Origin: Vibrio aquaticus
GTDB taxonomy: Bacteria; Pseudomonadota; Gammaproteobacteria; Enterobacterales; Vibrionaceae
Length of the DNA: 64,000 bases
Direction of reading: 5' to 3'
Assembly (NCBI RefSeq): GCF_003970385.1
Contig: NZ_RXZH01000001.1
Span: 248,001-312,000 of the forward strand
Shown here: in pieces, positions 39,228 to 48,046 of the stretch
Numbering within the stretch: position 1 is the stretch's first letter
Layout of the letters: the number at the start of each line of letters is the position of its first letter
The notes under the pieces: model-generated
Told to the model about the DNA's origin: nothing
Databases searched by the model: none
Seen by the model: only the letters and a program-made list of their open reading frames with translations
Translations under genes and position numbers: made by a program

Positions 39228-40435
39228 CAAATTTCACCTCTGATAAATGATGCTAATTTAGATGCTTCTGTCTTAATATTATGTTTCGCTTCGACTGCAT
39301 CATAGGCTTTTCGAACCATTTGGTTTAACTCATTATCAGTGAGTTGGGTAAAGTCAACAATTGCATTTTTTGTGGCATTGATATCACCGGCAGGAAACAA
39401 CAATGCATTCTCTCGATTACTCAGAAGCTCAGGGATCCCGGCAATATAAGTCGTTATCACAGGTCGGCCTATTGCCATCGCCTCCATAATAGCGACGGGA
39501 AGTCCTTCTGCGAAACTTGGTAGAATCATGGCATCAGAGTCAAGCAGGAGTTGCTTCACTTTGTCGGAGCTTATCCAACCAGTGATAGTCACCCTATCTT
39601 CTAAGTGATGCTGTCTTATATAGGTTTCGACATCAGGTCTCATATCACCGTCACCTGCAAGCACCAATTTTACATTAGCTCCTTCATCAAGTGCAGCTTT
39701 CACAGACCGCAATAACAGAAGCTGGCCTTTTTGCTCACACAGACGCCCAATGCATAAAAGCTGTTTTGTTTCAGAGTTTAACTTTGGTTCAGGCTGACCT
39801 TGTAAAAAGCTATCGTCCAAACCACAATGAACAATCTTGACCTTATTCCAGTCTTCAAGATCCGTCCAACGGTATAATTGTGAACGACCAAAGCTACTGA
39901 TTGCTGCAACGAATTTTGACAGGTTAACTTTTTCTCTTAAGTGTAAGCTTAGTGGCTTGTCAAACTCTTCTGGGCCATGAACGGTAAAGCTATACTCGAT
40001 ACCTGATAATAGTTTTGCCAACATTACTACTTCGGTAGAGTTAGTGCCAAAGTGAGCATGCACATGCTCACTTTCATGCTGCGCACAAAATTCCGCTAAT
40101 TGGCAAGCTTCAAATAGGTAGATAAGATGATAAGCAAAGTTCCTTTCGGACATATACGTCATCTGAGCGGCAAGTTTGATAGCTAAAAAAACTCTGCCGG
40201 GTTGTTTTATCAACTGGCGAAAAAATACAGGCAATAACGCCTTTAAGCCCGATTGTAAGACGTAGAGCGTCTTAGCTCGCTCGGACTTGTCTGTTTCATC
40301 GACTACATTGGAATCCCACCCGCGCAATGCAACTCGCTGAATATCGAAACCTTGATCTTCTAGTTCTAATATTTCACGACGAATAAATGTATGACTAACA
40401 TGCGGGTACTGATTAATAAAATAGGTTATTTTCAT
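39227..40435 (-). CDS. Glycosyltransferase family 4
   Basis: A 402-residue GT-B enzyme. The N-terminal domain has the acceptor segment FINQYPHVSHTFIRREI and VHAHFGTNS. The C-terminal Glycos_transf_1 domain has LLCIGRLCEQKGQ, VLAGDGDMR, ILPSFAEGLPVAIMEAMAIGRPVITT (the E-x7-E motif that binds the nucleotide sugar) and AGIPELL. I chose the ATG at 40435, six codons into the frame, because AAGG precedes it at the right spacing. Donor sugar unknown. Confidence 0.92.
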   Translation of the reverse strand: MKITYFINQYPHVSHTFIRREILELEDQGFDIQRVALRGWDSNVVDETDKSERAKTLYVLQSGLKALLPVFFRQLIKQPGRVFLAIKLAAQMTYMSERNFAYHLIYLFEACQLAEFCAQHESEHVHAHFGTNSTEVVMLAKLLSGIEYSFTVHGPEEFDKPLSLHLREKVNLSKFVAAISSFGRSQLYRWTDLEDWNKVKIVHCGLDDSFLQGQPEPKLNSETKQLLCIGRLCEQKGQLLLLRSVKAALDEGANVKLVLAGDGDMRPDVETYIRQHHLEDRVTITGWISSDKVKQLLLDSDAMILPSFAEGLPVAIMEAMAIGRPVITTYIAGIPELLSNRENALLFPAGDINATKNAIVDFTQLTDNELNQMVRKAYDAVEAKHNIKTEASKLASFIRGEI

Positions 40436-40508
40436 ATCTGCCTTGATTTTCACAAAATGAAACTTGCGAGCTCCTGATTCTTTATATTGACCTGTAACAA
40501 TTCACAAA

Positions 40509-41012
40509 TCACTGCTTTAACGTGATAACTCCGGGTACACCCTTAACGATCGCATTATCTGGAACATCTTTAAGTACTAATGTCATGGCTCCAACCGTCA
40601 CATTATTTCCTATTTTGATATCCCCAATGATCATGGAATTAGCACCAACATCCACATTATCACCAATTATTGGCGAAGGTCCGTCCGCAATTTTACTACC
40701 AATCGTTACTCCCTGCCTCAATGTGCAGTTTTCGCCAATAATTGCACCTTCGTTAATAAATATACCACCAAAATGCCATATTCTTAGACCTCCGCCAATC
40801 TTCGCTTTTTCAGGCAGACTAATTCCCAAAATAGTTTCAAATAAACGAAATAATATTAGGTAAGGAATTCTAATTAATTTCTTCAACGATTCAGGCCTAG
40901 TTCTTTCAATTTTTCTTCCCAATCGATAGAGCGCTACACAAATTATTGATTGCTCTCTAAGAAAAGACCTGTACCCACCATAAACTTTTAGATCACTTTT
41001 CCAGTTACTCAT
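40509..41012 (-). CDS. Serine acetyltransferase-like hexapeptide acyltransferase
   Basis: A 167-residue left-handed beta-helix protein. The last 90 residues show hexapeptide repeats (IGGGLRIWHFGGIFINEGAIIGENCTLRQGVTIGSK ... VDVGANSMIIGDIKIGNNVTVGAMTLVLKDVPDNAIVKGVPG), with the His of WHFGG at the acetyl-CoA site. In sugar loci, this CysE-like type O-acetylates the polymer repeat unit (compare the VpsC/VpsG-like acetyltransferases), so a role in serine metabolism is unlikely. The ATG overlaps the preceding polymerase stop codon. Confidence 0.9.
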   Translation of the reverse strand: MSNWKSDLKVYGGYRSFLREQSIICVALYRLGRKIERTRPESLKKLIRIPYLILFRLFETILGISLPEKAKIGGGLRIWHFGGIFINEGAIIGENCTLRQGVTIGSKIADGPSPIIGDNVDVGANSMIIGDIKIGNNVTVGAMTLVLKDVPDNAIVKGVPGVITLKQ

Positions 41013-42228
41013 TTTCTCTTTGAACCTTATAATGCCTTGAAGCGTAAAAAAATGCTCCTAAAACAAGCCAAAAATACCAATTATAGGACAAGTAAAAAAG
41101 CATATTATCTGAATACCCTACCACTAAGTAGGATACCATTAAGCCAATAATGACAGCACCGCCAGAGCGATCGAGGCTATAAATAACAAAAACTCTATAA
41201 AAAATGACGGGGAAAATTAACAAATAAGATAGTGCCCCTAGAAAGCCCATATCAAAAGCTATCTGCACATAGGTATTATGCGCATCAAAACCTTTATTCT
41301 CTTCTAAAGGAAAGAAATCCAAAAAATAATATGAAAATGTGTCGTAGCCGTGACCAAATAAAGGTTTCTGTAGAATAAAGTCCCAAGATGCGGTCCAAAC
41401 TACTTTTCGCCATGCATAGGAGTTTAACGACTCTCCTAAAGTCAGCTCATCTACTGAATTACCAGAAAAGATCTCCAATACTCTCTCTTGAACCGATGGT
41501 ATCGCCAAGACAATTAATCCAAATACAGTTAGATAAAGGAGATACCTGCGATTATAAATCATTCCGTAAACAGCGATAACCACTATGAACCCAAGCCAAG
41601 CACTTCGAGTCTTGGTAAGAACTAGACAAACCAATGATAGTAGCAGGATTACTTTAGCGAACTGAATAAACCTAGGAGGAAAAGTTAATACTCTTTGGTT
41701 AAGGCTAAAGAAGCATAGACTCGAAACCAATACAAGATAGAATGCATAAATATTAGGATGAGAAAAGCTTCCAGATAATCGAAAGCCATTCCTTGACGTA
41801 CTGCCGTCTGGGAAAATAATTTCAAAGATGCTAAAACCAAATGGAACAACTGCTGAAAGTACAATGAACATGACTAAAAAGCTTACATCTTTTTTTGTTC
41901 TGCAGAAGTAGTACGACATATTGAATATAGAAAAATATGTCAACACGGCAAAAAATGATCTAAGAGAAGTAACCTTATCAGGTGATTGAAAAATTGAAAA
42001 AAGCCCTATTAATATGAATGCTCCCCAAACATAGAAAAATGACTTTGGTATAACAAACTTATTCTTCAAACAAACAAACATAAAGTAAACAACTACTAAA
42101 AGGTTGAGTAATGCCCCAAATCCGATTCCACCAACCTTAGTCAAATTTAAGATAGGATCCATAGATGCTCTAAAGTAGAGCATGAAGAACAGTAAAGGTG
42201 AAAATATATAAAGAGTAGAGCTACGCAC
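41005..42228 (-). CDS. O-antigen/exopolysaccharide polymerase, Wzy-like
   Basis: A 407-residue integral membrane protein of about 11 helices. A large periplasmic loop contains WDFILQKPLFGHGYDTFSYYF ... FDAHNTYVQIAFDMGFLG, the Wzy_C/O-antigen ligase signature. The start is GTG, overlapping the glycosyltransferase stop codon. It lies within the AT-rich flippase-transferase block, so it is the most likely polymerase of the repeat unit built by this locus. The other O-antigen ligase-like gene (34494-35918) might then act in ligation or in a second polymer. Confidence 0.87.
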   Translation of the reverse strand: MRSSTLYIFSPLLFFMLYFRASMDPILNLTKVGGIGFGALLNLLVVVYFMFVCLKNKFVIPKSFFYVWGAFILIGLFSIFQSPDKVTSLRSFFAVLTYFSIFNMSYYFCRTKKDVSFLVMFIVLSAVVPFGFSIFEIIFPDGSTSRNGFRLSGSFSHPNIYAFYLVLVSSLCFFSLNQRVLTFPPRFIQFAKVILLLSLVCLVLTKTRSAWLGFIVVIAVYGMIYNRRYLLYLTVFGLIVLAIPSVQERVLEIFSGNSVDELTLGESLNSYAWRKVVWTASWDFILQKPLFGHGYDTFSYYFLDFFPLEENKGFDAHNTYVQIAFDMGFLGALSYLLIFPVIFYRVFVIYSLDRSGGAVIIGLMVSYLVVGYSDNMLFYLSYNWYFWLVLGAFFYASRHYKVQRENE

Positions 42229-43090
42229 CTACCAACTTCCTCTTTAACACTTGTGCTACCCTTCTAGCTTTTCCAAAGAGGAGTAGCGTCACAATGTCTG
42301 GGAAATATGCATTCAGCTGTTTGTAACTATACATAGCATCTAGGTGCGAAATTTTCTCATTATAAGACATGGGTTTTAGTTTACTGGAAAGTCTCGCAAA
42401 TGCATCCCTTATTTTTTTTGACTTTTTCTCAGATATTCGGACTTCACCATGCACTTGATCAATTATATAAGACTGCGTATTACAATTAATGAAACTTCCG
42501 TACTTTTTAGATAGACGGATCCAGGTATCCCAGTCTTGTAATGCTGGCATCTTCTCATCGAAACCGTTAATCCCCAAAAAGTACTCTTTTTTAGTAAACA
42601 CTTGGTTTCCAATTTTGTTCGAGGCTCTTAAAGTCGCGTGATCGACAGAAGTTGACTCATAATACTTATAGTTCCCATCTTCTCTTAGCTCGACCACACT
42701 ATCAAATAACCCAGCAACTTCATTAATTTGATCATTAGAATTTAATTTAAGCCAAAGTTCAACGAACTTTTCTATACGCCATGGCTCAAAATAGTCGTCG
42801 TCGTCGAGACCTGTAATAAACTCTCCTTTAGCGAGTTTTATTGCATTATTTCTACCAAAGCAAGCTCCTTTACTAGTTCCACTATTATTAACAGTAGTCT
42901 TAAATACACCTAAGCTTGACATTTCTTTAAGGTATTGATGTGTACCATCACTCGAACCATCATCTGCAATTATGATTTCAATTTTCTCATAAGTCTGATT
43001 TAAAACAGATTCAACAGCACGTTTAAGTAATGCCTTTCTATTATAAGTTGTGATGTATACTGTAACTAGCGGGTACCTGTCATTTTTCAT
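42221..43090 (-). CDS. Glycosyltransferase family 2
   Basis: A 289-residue soluble GT-A enzyme. VTVYITTYNRKALLKRAVESVLNQTYEKIEIIIADDGSSDGT is the donor-binding start, and ITGLDDDDYFEPWRIEKF contains the metal-binding DxD. The C-terminal half carries a PALQDWDTWIRLSKKYG segment that often contains the catalytic base in these enzymes. There are no membrane helices. It overlaps both neighbours by a few bases. Donor sugar unknown. AT-rich, as its neighbours. Confidence 0.9.
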   Translation of the reverse strand: MKNDRYPLVTVYITTYNRKALLKRAVESVLNQTYEKIEIIIADDGSSDGTHQYLKEMSSLGVFKTTVNNSGTSKGACFGRNNAIKLAKGEFITGLDDDDYFEPWRIEKFVELWLKLNSNDQINEVAGLFDSVVELREDGNYKYYESTSVDHATLRASNKIGNQVFTKKEYFLGINGFDEKMPALQDWDTWIRLSKKYGSFINCNTQSYIIDQVHGEVRISEKKSKKIRDAFARLSSKLKPMSYNEKISHLDAMYSYKQLNAYFPDIVTLLLFGKARRVAQVLKRKLVGA

Positions 43091-43994
43091 CAGATCTTCC
43101 TTGCTTCCAGAGTCGTCCTAACCTTTCATTTTCACTTATAGGTTCTATAAGTGACAAGCCACTTCCAGGAGTAAATGTCATTTCACCAAAATAAATCTTT
43201 CCATCTACGTTATACAAATCTACTCGCACGTAGTCAAAATCATCAGATAGATTGATCGCAATTGATTTCATTAATTCAAAGTTAGATGGCCTTTCAAAAT
43301 ATTGCCCTTTAGACACACCGTTTAAACTTATATCAGTGGAGTTCCAGTCTTCATCATATACATTTCTTTTGATACCATTACTTCTATCAACATCAACTTG
43401 TATTAACTCGATTTTTTTATGAAAAACATGAAACTTGTAATCAATTAACTGCCCTGATGAGTCAGATAGTAACTTCTCGCAAAGTATAACAGGTTTAATA
43501 TGTCTATAGTGTGCCTCTAAAGAATGATGATAGTAGTTGCGAATAAATGATCTTGTTATTTTGAATAAAATATCACTTTTATCTAGCACGTCTCTATTTT
43601 TACATACTATAGCACTCCGGGAATCATGGTTGCATTTAAGAACAAATTCCTTCGGAAGTGCCTCGAAATCAATATCCTCAGGTTTTTTGAATACATCATA
43701 TAGAGGAACCAAGTATTCTTCGCCTATTCTATTTAAAACCCAATCTCTAACTTTATATTTGTCAGTTAATTCGGAATATATGTTAGGTGCAAGATCAAGA
43801 GATCGAACTTGGATTAATTCACTAAAACTTCTTGGTTCGATAAGGTTCGGATAGTATCCATGTACTTCATTATACTTACGTATCCTTAGCGACTTTGGGC
43901 TTTTAATTATATATTTTACTCTAAATAAAACCTTCTCTAAAGAAAAAATCAGTTTATATACAGATGGGAATTTTAGTAACACTGTTTTAAGCAT
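43080..43994 (-). CDS. TupA-like ATP-grasp protein
   Basis: A 304-residue protein of the TupA-like ATP-grasp group (PF14305), common in capsule and O-antigen loci. It shows FVLKCNHDSRSAIVC (nucleotide-binding Lys), EKLLSDSSGQ..DYKFHVF, and YVRVDLYNVDGKIYFGEMTFTPGSG (metal-binding Glu/Asn-type motif). TupA makes an amide-linked polymer in Gram-positive walls; in sugar loci, relatives are thought to attach amino acids or modify sugars through amide bonds. Exact reaction unknown. The gene overlaps the flippase stop by eight bases. Confidence 0.85.
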   Translation of the reverse strand: MLKTVLLKFPSVYKLIFSLEKVLFRVKYIIKSPKSLRIRKYNEVHGYYPNLIEPRSFSELIQVRSLDLAPNIYSELTDKYKVRDWVLNRIGEEYLVPLYDVFKKPEDIDFEALPKEFVLKCNHDSRSAIVCKNRDVLDKSDILFKITRSFIRNYYHHSLEAHYRHIKPVILCEKLLSDSSGQLIDYKFHVFHKKIELIQVDVDRSNGIKRNVYDEDWNSTDISLNGVSKGQYFERPSNFELMKSIAINLSDDFDYVRVDLYNVDGKIYFGEMTFTPGSGLSLIEPISENERLGRLWKQGRSDEK

Positions 43995-45273
43995 ATTCGT
44001 CTTTCAGATTAATGAAACAAGTAAGTTGTACACGTGCTATATTTATAGGCTTAAAGAAATAGTTTAGAAATGTTGAAGAGATAACTTCAATTATGAGCAG
44101 AGAATAAGCCGCCCCGTATAGACCAAACTCTTTAACTAAAATATAAGAAAGTGGTACGCTAAGTATTCCCATAAACACACTTTTTCCGAGCAAGAACTTG
44201 TAACCTTTAAAGTTCACAATGGTTCTGTTCGAAACAGTGCCTATTACTGAGAAAATTGTTGAAATGAAAAGCACCGATATTATATCTGCTGAAGGAGTAA
44301 ATTGAACACCATAAGTGTAAAAGACAATTTCGTCAGAAAAAATATGCACAATCAAATAGAGCGGTATGCCAATAGACAAAGTTAGTAAGTATGACATCTT
44401 AATCAGTTTTATCTTCTTAGATTTACTGTTGTATGAGAATGCCTTTGCCAGAATTGAAGTTACTAATGACAAAGGGATAAACAACCAAATAGTACTCAAT
44501 GAATGTGCAATATTGAAGTAGCCTACATTCTCAATATTCATCGTGCTACCAACCATTATCGAATTTATTTTTGAATATACTACCACCGAGAACGATGAAA
44601 TAGCTAATGGTAAGCCGTTAATGAGGAGATACTTATTGTAACGTTTTTCTTTTGAACTTCTGTATGCTTTGGCCCCGATTTCTTTTCGTAAACTAGCAAC
44701 CCTTATTCTGTATGGGATGTAGGTATTAATTACGTAAGGTATAGCGAACAGTATCGGATTTGACGTGACAAAATTCAAAACTAACCTGAAAGACTGGGAC
44801 ATAAGTGTTCCTACTGATGTGGCTTTCATGTTAACTTTGGAGGATAATGTCGAATCATAATAATTTACTAGTGTGTCCATACAGGTAAAGAAAGTAGAGA
44901 TAAGAATTAAGCTCAAGATCGCAATAAATACAATACCTTCATCGTGATGGATAATAATAACGACTAGAGACAATAAGATAAATATTACGGATCTTAATTT
45001 TCTAGTAAGAAAAATTAGCATTCGGGCAGAAACAGCATTGCTACTAGCTCTATCAAATACCAAGTTAGTAATCCCTAGCTGGCTCAGAGGGATAAGCAGC
45101 AAACCGATAGAAATGCAATACTGAATTATTCCGGTATTCTCAGGCCCAATGTGCCTAGCAGTCAGGACACTAATCGCAAAACCCGATAACATCGTTATGA
45201 ATTTATCAAAGCTCATCCAAAAAAAGTTAACGCTAATTTCGTTTGCTTTAATTTTCTCTAAAATTAACTTCAT
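43987..45273 (-). CDS. Polysaccharide flippase, Wzx-like
   Basis: A 428-residue integral membrane protein with 12-14 predicted helices of the MOP (Wzx/MATE) superfamily. NFFWMSFDKFITMLSGFAISVLTARHIGPENTGIIQYC is the characteristic first helix with a Gly-Pro turn. It would move lipid-linked repeat units across the inner membrane. The ATG directly follows the stop codon of the Wzc-like gene (TAG-ATG). It is strongly AT-rich with many Ile, Ser and Lys codons, as is common for O-unit flippase genes. The neighbouring polymerase-like genes support a Wzy-dependent pathway. Confidence 0.92.
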   Translation of the reverse strand: MKLILEKIKANEISVNFFWMSFDKFITMLSGFAISVLTARHIGPENTGIIQYCISIGLLLIPLSQLGITNLVFDRASSNAVSARMLIFLTRKLRSVIFILLSLVVIIIHHDEGIVFIAILSLILISTFFTCMDTLVNYYDSTLSSKVNMKATSVGTLMSQSFRLVLNFVTSNPILFAIPYVINTYIPYRIRVASLRKEIGAKAYRSSKEKRYNKYLLINGLPLAISSFSVVVYSKINSIMVGSTMNIENVGYFNIAHSLSTIWLFIPLSLVTSILAKAFSYNSKSKKIKLIKMSYLLTLSIGIPLYLIVHIFSDEIVFYTYGVQFTPSADIISVLFISTIFSVIGTVSNRTIVNFKGYKFLLGKSVFMGILSVPLSYILVKEFGLYGAAYSLLIIEVISSTFLNYFFKPINIARVQLTCFINLKDEYA

Positions 45274-47475
45274 CTAATTATTTTGGTACCCTGCGTACTC
45301 GTTATATGTGTGCGCACCTATTCTAGCTGTTGCCACCTGATTAAGAACAACACCGTCAATCAATATTTCATGTTTAGTAAACAATGTCATGGTGTGTTTA
45401 TATACTGATTTGCTGGTGCTATTTGCTTTGAGCACGAGTAAAATACCCTGGGTTAATTTCCCAACAATAAAAGCATCTTTAACTGGTAGAACTGGAGGGG
45501 TATCAAAAACAATGCGGTCGTATTTCATAGCCAGTTTCTCCACTAAACTTTCAAATAACTTACTGCTCAATAACTCTTGAGAGTTAGGTGCTAGCATGCC
45601 CGCACCTAAAATGTCCAACGTTGTCCCCTCTAAACTCGTAATGCATTCTTCTAAAGGGATATTCATCAACAAAACATTGGTTAAACCAGGCCTATTTGGT
45701 GGAAAACCGAAACGCTCTGATATTGATGGTTTTCGTAAGTCACAATCAATCAGAAGCACTCTTTCTAACTTGGCAAATGAGTAAGCCAGATTTAAAGCCG
45801 TTGTCGTTTTCCCTTCACCCGAAACAGCCGACGAAACAGCAATCAGTTTGCGATCTTTATTGAACAAACTGATATTCAAAGATGTTCTAACTGAGTCGAT
45901 AGACTCTTGATAAATTCTGAACTTCTCATCGTTAAAAGTCTTTGCGTCAATTGGTGCCTTTTTGTATCGGCGATCTTTAACAAGCGGCAGGGTTCCAGAA
46001 GGAAGCAAACCAAGTTTGTTTTCAAAATCCCTTGCTGATTCGAATGTGTTATTTAGAGCATCGATAACTATCACCAGAACAACTGCAAAACCTGCACTAG
46101 CTACTAATGCAAGTACAACAATTAGCTTCCTATTTGGCTTACTTGGTGACTCAGGTTCCATCGCGTAATCGCTAAACCTAGCGTTTGCTGAGGTAAAGTC
46201 ACTTGTCGCAGATGTCTCTTTTTGACGGTTCAAGAATAGGTCATAAAGCTTAGCATTTGTATCTACTTCTCTTTTTAGAGCATCGTATTCCCGCTTGACC
46301 ACACTCAAAGCTTGATACTCATCTTTTTTGTTTAGGAGTTCAGCCTTAAGTAACTGTTCTTGCTGCTTGGCACTAACTAGCTCCTTTTCTATACCATTGG
46401 TGATTTTTTGAACGATTGTATTGGCACGTTTTTGAATCGCTAAGAGCTGCGCTTGAGCTTGAATCATTTTGTCGTGCTTTGGACCATAACGCTTTGCTAA
46501 CTCACTAACTTGTTTTTCAGCATTTGATTCTGCAAGACGAATATCTCTGACCTGAGGGTGATTAGAGACAAGGGACATAGATGCCAATGTCGTAGTGTCA
46601 GAGTTTATTTGTAACGCATTGTAGAGTGCTTGGGTTTCGATACGTTTCTCTGCGGCTTTAGAGATACGAAGTGTAAGATTCGAAAGTTCTGAGCTTGTTA
46701 AAGCAGAAATACCACTATCGTCAATTAGTTCTTGTTGTTGTAAGAAGCTAAGCAGTGCTTCTTCAGAGTTATCTAATTTTTGTTTTAGCTCTGCAAGCCT
46801 TAAGTTAATCCAACCAGTTGCCTGTTCGGTGGCCAAAATTTTCGACTCCATGTTGTTTTCAATGAACGCTTGTCCAATTGCATTCGCAATCGTTGCAGCT
46901 AACTCTGGGTCTTCAGACTCAAAGGAAATATTGACTAATTGAGTTTTGCGAATGGGCGACACTGTCAATTTCGATTTGAAATTTTTCAACACTGCTCTGT
47001 TCAACGATTTTTCAATGGCTAATTCGTCCACCTCTTGATGTTCTAAGAAGTATGGCTGTATCAACGGATACGATTTTACCTGAAGTTTCAGGCTATCTAA
47101 CACGCCTGGCTCCTTAGTTATTAAGGATGGGTTGAACTCTTCAACGCGAGTCAATTGCAGCTTGTCTATTACACGTTTGGCAACTTGATTTGATTTTAGG
47201 ATCTCAAATTGTGTTAGGTAGTATTCAGCAGCGCGTGTGTCAATCCCAACCACTTCTTCAATAGAAATGGCATTTTTTTGCGATGACTCAATTAGTAAAG
47301 TTGCTGTCGCTCGATATACCGGTGTAATGGACAATGCCACTAGAATCGATATCGCAGTTGTTAAAGCCGTGAATACGGCTATGGCTATCCAACGCTTTTT
47401 GATCAGATGGAGGTAATACCCTAAATCAATGAGTTGTTCTTGTTCTGGGTTTGAGTGTGTAGAAAAGTTTGACAT
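45274..47475 (-). CDS. Polysaccharide copolymerase and tyrosine autokinase, Wzc/VpsO-like
   Basis: About 733 residues, counting from the second Met, which has the better ribosome binding site. A Wzz domain lies between two membrane helices (about residues 31-53 and 453-475), with a long periplasmic coiled-coil (about 215-425). The cytoplasmic BY-kinase follows: Walker A SSAVSGEGKTTTALN (551-565), Walker A' VLLIDCDLRKPS (576-587) and Walker B IVFDTPPVLPV. The tyrosine tail is short (TYNEYAGYQ). It controls chain length and export together with the Wza-like protein; the locus phosphatase would reverse its phosphorylation. Size and order resemble V. cholerae VpsO. Confidence 0.94.
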   Translation of the reverse strand: MSNFSTHSNPEQEQLIDLGYYLHLIKKRWIAIAVFTALTTAISILVALSITPVYRATATLLIESSQKNAISIEEVVGIDTRAAEYYLTQFEILKSNQVAKRVIDKLQLTRVEEFNPSLITKEPGVLDSLKLQVKSYPLIQPYFLEHQEVDELAIEKSLNRAVLKNFKSKLTVSPIRKTQLVNISFESEDPELAATIANAIGQAFIENNMESKILATEQATGWINLRLAELKQKLDNSEEALLSFLQQQELIDDSGISALTSSELSNLTLRISKAAEKRIETQALYNALQINSDTTTLASMSLVSNHPQVRDIRLAESNAEKQVSELAKRYGPKHDKMIQAQAQLLAIQKRANTIVQKITNGIEKELVSAKQQEQLLKAELLNKKDEYQALSVVKREYDALKREVDTNAKLYDLFLNRQKETSATSDFTSANARFSDYAMEPESPSKPNRKLIVVLALVASAGFAVVLVIVIDALNNTFESARDFENKLGLLPSGTLPLVKDRRYKKAPIDAKTFNDEKFRIYQESIDSVRTSLNISLFNKDRKLIAVSSAVSGEGKTTTALNLAYSFAKLERVLLIDCDLRKPSISERFGFPPNRPGLTNVLLMNIPLEECITSLEGTTLDILGAGMLAPNSQELLSSKLFESLVEKLAMKYDRIVFDTPPVLPVKDAFIVGKLTQGILLVLKANSTSKSVYKHTMTLFTKHEILIDGVVLNQVATARIGAHTYNEYAGYQNN

Positions 47476-47504
47476 TTCGAACATCCAAAAATACTAGGAT
47501 TCAA

Positions 47505-48032
47505 TTAGAAAAAGCTTTGCTCAATGACAATAATATCACCGGGCATTACTTTCTTAGAAAGCTTGACTTTGTTTTTCAAGTCGTCAGAGCCTGACTGCGT
47601 GATAAAAACTTTCTCTCTCGCCGCTCTATCGGTAAATCCACCAGCCAAAGCAATCGCTTTATCGACAGTGAGACCAGGTTGGTACTCATAGCCACCAGGT
47701 TTTTTGACCTCGCCATTTACGTAGATACTACGGAAGCCCACAACACTAACCCTTACTTTAGGGGAAATAAGGTAATCGCCTTTTAAGCCATTAATGATTT
47801 CTTTTTTTAGCCTTTCTGGCGTTTTATTCAGTGCATTAAGTTGCCCTAAATACGGGTATTCGAAGTTACCACTATTACTGATATACAGTTCGTCAATTGA
47901 CAGATCTGGTTCGCCATAGACAGAAACCTGAATCTTGTCGCCAGCTCCAATTCTGTATGTATCATCAAAAGATTGTGCGTTCACTGGAACACTAATTAAT
48001 AAAAGAGCGATCACTCTCAGACAGTTAAACAT
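47505..48032 (-). CDS. Short polysaccharide export protein (OPX, VpsN-like)
   Basis: A 175-residue exported protein with a signal peptide (to VNA, residue 19). A Poly_export domain (YRIGAGDKIQVSVYGEPDLS) and one SLBB domain (SVVGFRSIYVNGEVKKPGGYEYQPGLTVDKAIALAGGF) follow. It is less than half the size of Wza (about 380 residues) and lacks both the lipobox and the C-terminal amphipathic helix that crosses the outer membrane. Short OPX proteins of this kind are thought to pair with a separate outer membrane beta-barrel, and one is encoded just upstream. Ribosome binding site AAGGAA; same position as vpsN. Confidence 0.92.
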   Translation of the reverse strand: MFNCLRVIALLLISVPVNAQSFDDTYRIGAGDKIQVSVYGEPDLSIDELYISNSGNFEYPYLGQLNALNKTPERLKKEIINGLKGDYLISPKVRVSVVGFRSIYVNGEVKKPGGYEYQPGLTVDKAIALAGGFTDRAAREKVFITQSGSDDLKNKVKLSKKVMPGDIIVIEQSFF

Positions 48033-48046
48033 CCGTCATTCCTTAC

